Shown: positions 60,989 to 64,000 of the stretch, one piece after another
How the letters are laid out: each line of letters opens with the position of its first letter
How positions within the stretch are numbered: position 1 is the first letter of the stretch
Source: Akkermansiaceae bacterium
GTDB lineage: Bacteria; Verrucomicrobiota; Verrucomicrobiia; Verrucomicrobiales; Akkermansiaceae
NCBI GenBank assembly: GCA_903919975.1
Contig: CAIXKE010000094.1
Location: 1 to 64,000, forward strand
Length of the DNA: 64,000 nucleotides
Reading direction: 5' to 3'
Notes under the pieces: generated by a model
The model's input: only the letters and a program-made list of their open reading frames with translations
Database searches by the model: none
What the model was told of the DNA's origin: nothing
Program-made: the position numbers and the translations under genes

Positions 60989-63823
60989 TTACCTATTCAG
61001 ACGCCGCTGGTGGGCGACAATGCGAAGAATGGCGTCGAGCGTCGCGTCCAAGTTCTTGCCAAGATCTTCAGCGAGAAAGCGCAGGACGAGAAAACCGCTT
61101 TCCTGAAGCAGGGCGTCCTTGCGTCGATCACGGCGATAAGCCGCTGGATCAACGAGGTGCTGTGGTCCATCGATCTCGATGGCGAATTTGAGATCAACGG
61201 AGAACAAATCGATTTCCATTTCGCTCCAGCCATCGAAGGGAATCGCAAGCTTGGTGTTGAGACGGAAAAGGCCGGCGGTTTCCGGCAAGAATTCGAGGCG
61301 TTTGAAGAGAAATGCTTCGGATGCACTGCGCGCACGATGATCATCGTTATTAATCCGCGCCGCACTGACAAACAGATTGCCAAGGGGAACGTCCACGCCA
61401 TCGCGAATCAAGCGGCGGACGCTGGCGGAATAGTCCTGTTTCCAAACAGGATCGATGGGCAGAGGCACCTCGCTCGGCCAGCCGGGTAAAGCACTGGCGG
61501 GCAGAAGGATTGTGTAACCGACGGCTTCGTAACCCGAACAACGCTTGTCGAACATGCGGGAAAGCATCGGAATATCCAGATCGGCATAGTCGTGAACCCT
61601 GACCTCTCGTTTGCCATCGTGTAGGCGATGGAGACGCCCGGCATACTGGGCGATCATGCCACGCCATGAAACGGGCATCGTGAGAAAAAGGGTGTCGAGA
61701 CGCGAATCGTCGAAACCTTCGCCGACGAACTTGCCGGTCGCGATGACGACCCGTGACTCGTTTTCTGGCACGGCGGCGAGTTGTCCGAGTGCTTCCCGCA
61801 AACTTTTACGTCCCATGCCACCCTGCAGCACGATCAGGTGGCTTGCGTGCGGGCGAATTAGTTCGGTTAGTGTCATTACGTGCTCTGTCCGTTCGGTGAG
61901 AACCAGTGGCGAGCGTCCCTCGTTAAGGGCGGCAATAACATCATCGCGGATCATGAGATTGCGCGGATCCGAGCGGATGATCTCCGCACAAAGGTTTTGG
62001 TATTCGATCCGGCGGTCGGAATCCGGATCGGTGGTGGAGCGGAGACCGGTGGGACGGACAATGACATGATGGGAAAATGGCCGGGCATGTGCCTGTTGCT
62101 TGGCATCCACCCGGTGGCGGACGGGGCCACATTGCATGAAGATGATCGGATGGTGGCCATCCTTGCGCGCCACAGTAGCGGATAGACCGAGCACATAACG
62201 AGCCTTGGTTCGGCGGGTCACCAACTCAAAACTGCTTGCTGATAGATGATGGCATTCATCGACAATCAAATGTCCATAGTCTGCCACCCGGTCATCCACC
62301 ACACCTTTGCGAACAAGGCTTTGGATCAAGGCGACGTCGATTAAGCCATTGAGTTTCTTGTGACCTCCGCCGAGTCTTCCGATGGCCTTGGCAGGCAGAC
62401 CGAGGAAGGACGAGAGTCGCTCTACCCATTGTTCCAGTAGTTGCTGGCGATGCACCAGAATCAGCGTATTCACGCCGCGCGCCGCTATGAGATGAGCGGC
62501 AACCACGGTCTTTCCGAAAGCAGTGGTCGCGGAGAGCACACCGGAATCGTGCTCGAGCATTGCGGTGGCGGCTTGCTCCTGCTCCGGACGGAGGGTTCCG
62601 GCAAAATGGAAATTCTGGGGTGTTCCAGCCACCCGCTCATCTCGGATGATCGGTTTGATTTTCAGTCCGGACAGCAGCGTGAGGACCTCCTCAAAACAAC
62701 CACGCGGCAATCCCACATGCGCGGGCAGATCTTCCGCACAGGCGATGACCCGCGGTTTTCCATAGGTTGAAAGGCGCATGGCCTGGGCGCGGTAAAACTC
62801 CAGATTTTGGAATGCGGCAAGGCGCAGCAGACTATTGCGGAGCGCAGGCGGCAACTCGCTTTTTGCTAGATAAATCTGATCTCCAAGAACTACTTCAATC
62901 TCCTGAGGCAAAGGACCCGCGACGGGCGAAGCGCGATGCCTGCGGGAAGGCGGGCTGTTCCATGGCTCCACTTCGTCGTCGTCATGCATGAGCGCGTATC
63001 GCACGCCAACAACGCGGCCACGGCTCTCCGCATTTTGCACGAGAGCATCGATTCGATCCCGTGATAGGCGCTCGATTGACGAGATAAAGGCCCAAGGATC
63101 CGGATAAGGAGTGAGCTTATCATCCACAAACATGCTGTGCTTGTTTTGCCGCGGGCCTTTCTGCATCGGTAGGGCGATCAAATTGCCGAAGCCTCCCTTG
63201 GGCATCGTATCCTGATTCGGGAAAAGCCGGTCGTATGAGGCGAGACCGAGTTCCGGCCTTTGCTCCATCGTTTCCGTGAGAATGAATGATCCAAGCTTTC
63301 TCGCGAATACGGCGGGAACGGCGTCTTTGAAAAACAACCAAACATGCCCGCCATTGCCGGACCGTGAGCGCTCGAGCGCGGCGGGAATTGCCAAGCGTCG
63401 ACAAGTTTCCATCACCGCCAGCACGTCTTCCTGCCACGATTCCTTATCGAAATCCGTGGCGAGAAAATAACAGGTTTCATCCACGAGCATCGGATAGACG
63501 CCGGCGACAAAATCATTCCCGGCCTTGTCTTTTCCTGATAGATGACAGCGGATGATCTCATCGGTGACTGGCAAAAAGGCGCGATGTGGGCAAGCGCCGC
63601 ATTTGATCTTCGGTTTCTCACAAATACCGCGAACCCATTCATTGCCGCATACCGGAGCGTAGCCGGATTTGCCCGACTTCGGGTTGTCGTAGCGTCGGGG
63701 ATACACATCCTCGCGTCCCCGGAAAAGTGAACGAAAAAGCGCTATCTTTTCTCCGACTGGACTGCGTGCGTGCACTCCGATGGGATCAACCGCAGCGAGT
63801 TGGTTTTCTGGCTTACCTCTCAT
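60989..63823 (-). CDS. Primase-helicase-nuclease fusion (TOTE-type conflict protein)
   Basis: A 944-residue three-part protein. The N terminus has a Cys cluster (C59, C68, C75, C78) and an archaeo-eukaryotic-primase-type domain with FLATDFDKES (DxD metal site, 124-126) and ERSRSGNGGHVWLFF (SGxGxH, 155-160). The centre is an SF2 helicase: ATTAFGKT (Walker A, 432-439), LIVDECHHLS (DECH, 522-525), GLSAT and IAQYAGRLHRLHDGKR (motif VI). The C terminus is a DUF559/Vsr-like nuclease, with EIDLFSVDLKFAIEIDGPQH and DALLQESGFLVLRF. This architecture matches the core of TOTE conflict systems. Such proteins are proposed to defend against foreign nucleic acid; activity here is inferred. Confidence 0.88.
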   Translation of the reverse strand: MRGKPENQLAAVDPIGVHARSPVGEKIALFRSLFRGREDVYPRRYDNPKSGKSGYAPVCGNEWVRGICEKPKIKCGACPHRAFLPVTDEIIRCHLSGKDKAGNDFVAGVYPMLVDETCYFLATDFDKESWQEDVLAVMETCRRLAIPAALERSRSGNGGHVWLFFKDAVPAVFARKLGSFILTETMEQRPELGLASYDRLFPNQDTMPKGGFGNLIALPMQKGPRQNKHSMFVDDKLTPYPDPWAFISSIERLSRDRIDALVQNAESRGRVVGVRYALMHDDDEVEPWNSPPSRRHRASPVAGPLPQEIEVVLGDQIYLAKSELPPALRNSLLRLAAFQNLEFYRAQAMRLSTYGKPRVIACAEDLPAHVGLPRGCFEEVLTLLSGLKIKPIIRDERVAGTPQNFHFAGTLRPEQEQAATAMLEHDSGVLSATTAFGKTVVAAHLIAARGVNTLILVHRQQLLEQWVERLSSFLGLPAKAIGRLGGGHKKLNGLIDVALIQSLVRKGVVDDRVADYGHLIVDECHHLSASSFELVTRRTKARYVLGLSATVARKDGHHPIIFMQCGPVRHRVDAKQQAHARPFSHHVIVRPTGLRSTTDPDSDRRIEYQNLCAEIIRSDPRNLMIRDDVIAALNEGRSPLVLTERTEHVMTLTELIRPHASHLIVLQGGMGRKSLREALGQLAAVPENESRVVIATGKFVGEGFDDSRLDTLFLTMPVSWRGMIAQYAGRLHRLHDGKREVRVHDYADLDIPMLSRMFDKRCSGYEAVGYTILLPASALPGWPSEVPLPIDPVWKQDYSASVRRLIRDGVDVPLGNLFVSAARINNDDHRARSASEAFLFKRLEFLPETAGLFRLNTKLAIPFDGWSEMEIDLFSVDLKFAIEIDGPQHLVDPAAYRRDRRKDALLQESGFLVLRFLAEDLGKNLDATLDAILRIVAHQRRLNR

Positions 63824-63850
63824 GTCACACGAGGATGTATAGAAAACCTA

Positions 63851-64000
63851 CTATTCAATCAACGCCTGGAGTTCGTGGGTTTGTTTCGAGCGTGGTATGA
63901 AGGGGCTGTTGTAGCCGAAAAGACGGAAGCCGGTGGCCTTGAGATTTTGTTTCGCAAGCTCAGCCTCAATCGCCGCGCGCGCTTTGGCGGTGGATTCCTT
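63851..64000 (-). CDS. SOUL-type haem-binding protein, C-terminal part
   Basis: The last 49 codons of a leftward gene that runs off the window (stop TAG at 63851-63853). The segment FRLFGYNSPFIPRSKQTHEL resembles the C-terminal strand of SOUL haem-binding proteins, where a tyrosine-asparagine-proline pattern (YNxPF) precedes the end. With so little sequence the family is tentative. It is 27 bp from the primase-helicase gene on the same strand. Confidence 0.45.
   Translation of the reverse strand, partial: KESTAKARAAIEAELAKQNLKATGFRLFGYNSPFIPRSKQTHELQALIE

Overview
The window reads as a chromosomal stretch of a GC-rich (roughly 60 % by eye) Verrucomicrobium, most likely of the Luteolibacter/Haloferula/Verrucomicrobium group. 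This is inferred from gene content, not from an rRNA gene, and none is present. The pointers are a Tat-exported Gfo/Idh oxidoreductase, a DUF1080 protein, a decayed GH95 glycosidase, a fused CcoN-CcoO terminal oxidase, a cyanophycin locus with its associated ABC/DUF1854 proteins, many ATGA start/stop overlaps, weak Shine-Dalgarno sequences and several kinds of dispersed palindromic repeat. No prophage, integrase, transposase or CRISPR array was seen.

Layout. 1-6.7 kb: replication and translation genes (holA, tadA, rpmB with a clear terminator), an exported tandem small heat-shock protein, a lipoprotein hydrolase and an ATP-grasp-like protein. 6.8-10.4 kb: a cbb3 oxidase operon, ccoS-ccoNO-ccoQ-ccoP, on the minus strand. 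10.4-15.5 kb: an accessory/stress stretch with an orphan protein, a GH95 pseudogene, a host-attachment-type protein, a PAC2 protein, a NarL-type regulator, a lipoprotein cytochrome c and a phosphoribosyltransferase. 15.5-22.6 kb: transketolase, tRNA-Glu, panB, hemW, a beta-helix gene remnant, ispD and an M16 protease. 22.6-27.5 kb: small membrane proteins, yjbQ, an MDR oxidoreductase, an AEC permease and a two-gene DUF6036 module. 27.5-32.2 kb: pheS and pheT, split by a four-helix-bundle gene that sits inside inverted repeats. 32.5-38.6 kb: a sugar-kinase-like protein, a CHASE2 sensor protein without an output domain, argB, two methyltransferases and an AP2-like small protein.

39.0-46.4 kb is the most distinctive block. 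A DUF1854 protein and an ABC exporter with a zinc-ribbon extension are read leftward. Two overlapping cyanophycin-synthetase genes are read rightward from the same 213-bp gap. The first is a shortened paralogue that has lost its ATP-grasp core and its P-loop lysine. The second is intact. Together they imply storage of nitrogen and carbon as cyanophycin. 46.5-57.1 kb: Gfo/Idh oxidoreductase, coaB, an inositol-phosphatase-like enzyme, ispF, hom, menD, a PfkB kinase, a DUF1080 protein, KDPG aldolase and an SDR/DUF2867 protein. These cover isoprenoid (ispD and ispF), menaquinone, CoA (panB and coaB) and amino-acid synthesis.

57.1-64.0 kb: tRNA-Ala(CGC), a LysM lipoprotein, an AddA-type helicase-nuclease without an adjacent AddB, and, converging on it, a 944-residue protein joining a zinc-bearing archaeo-eukaryotic-type primase, an SF2 helicase and a DUF559-like nuclease. 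That architecture matches the core of the TOTE conflict systems and is the best candidate for a defence function. At least five kinds of long palindromic repeat lie between genes. Three kinds occur twice in the window or have a related second copy.
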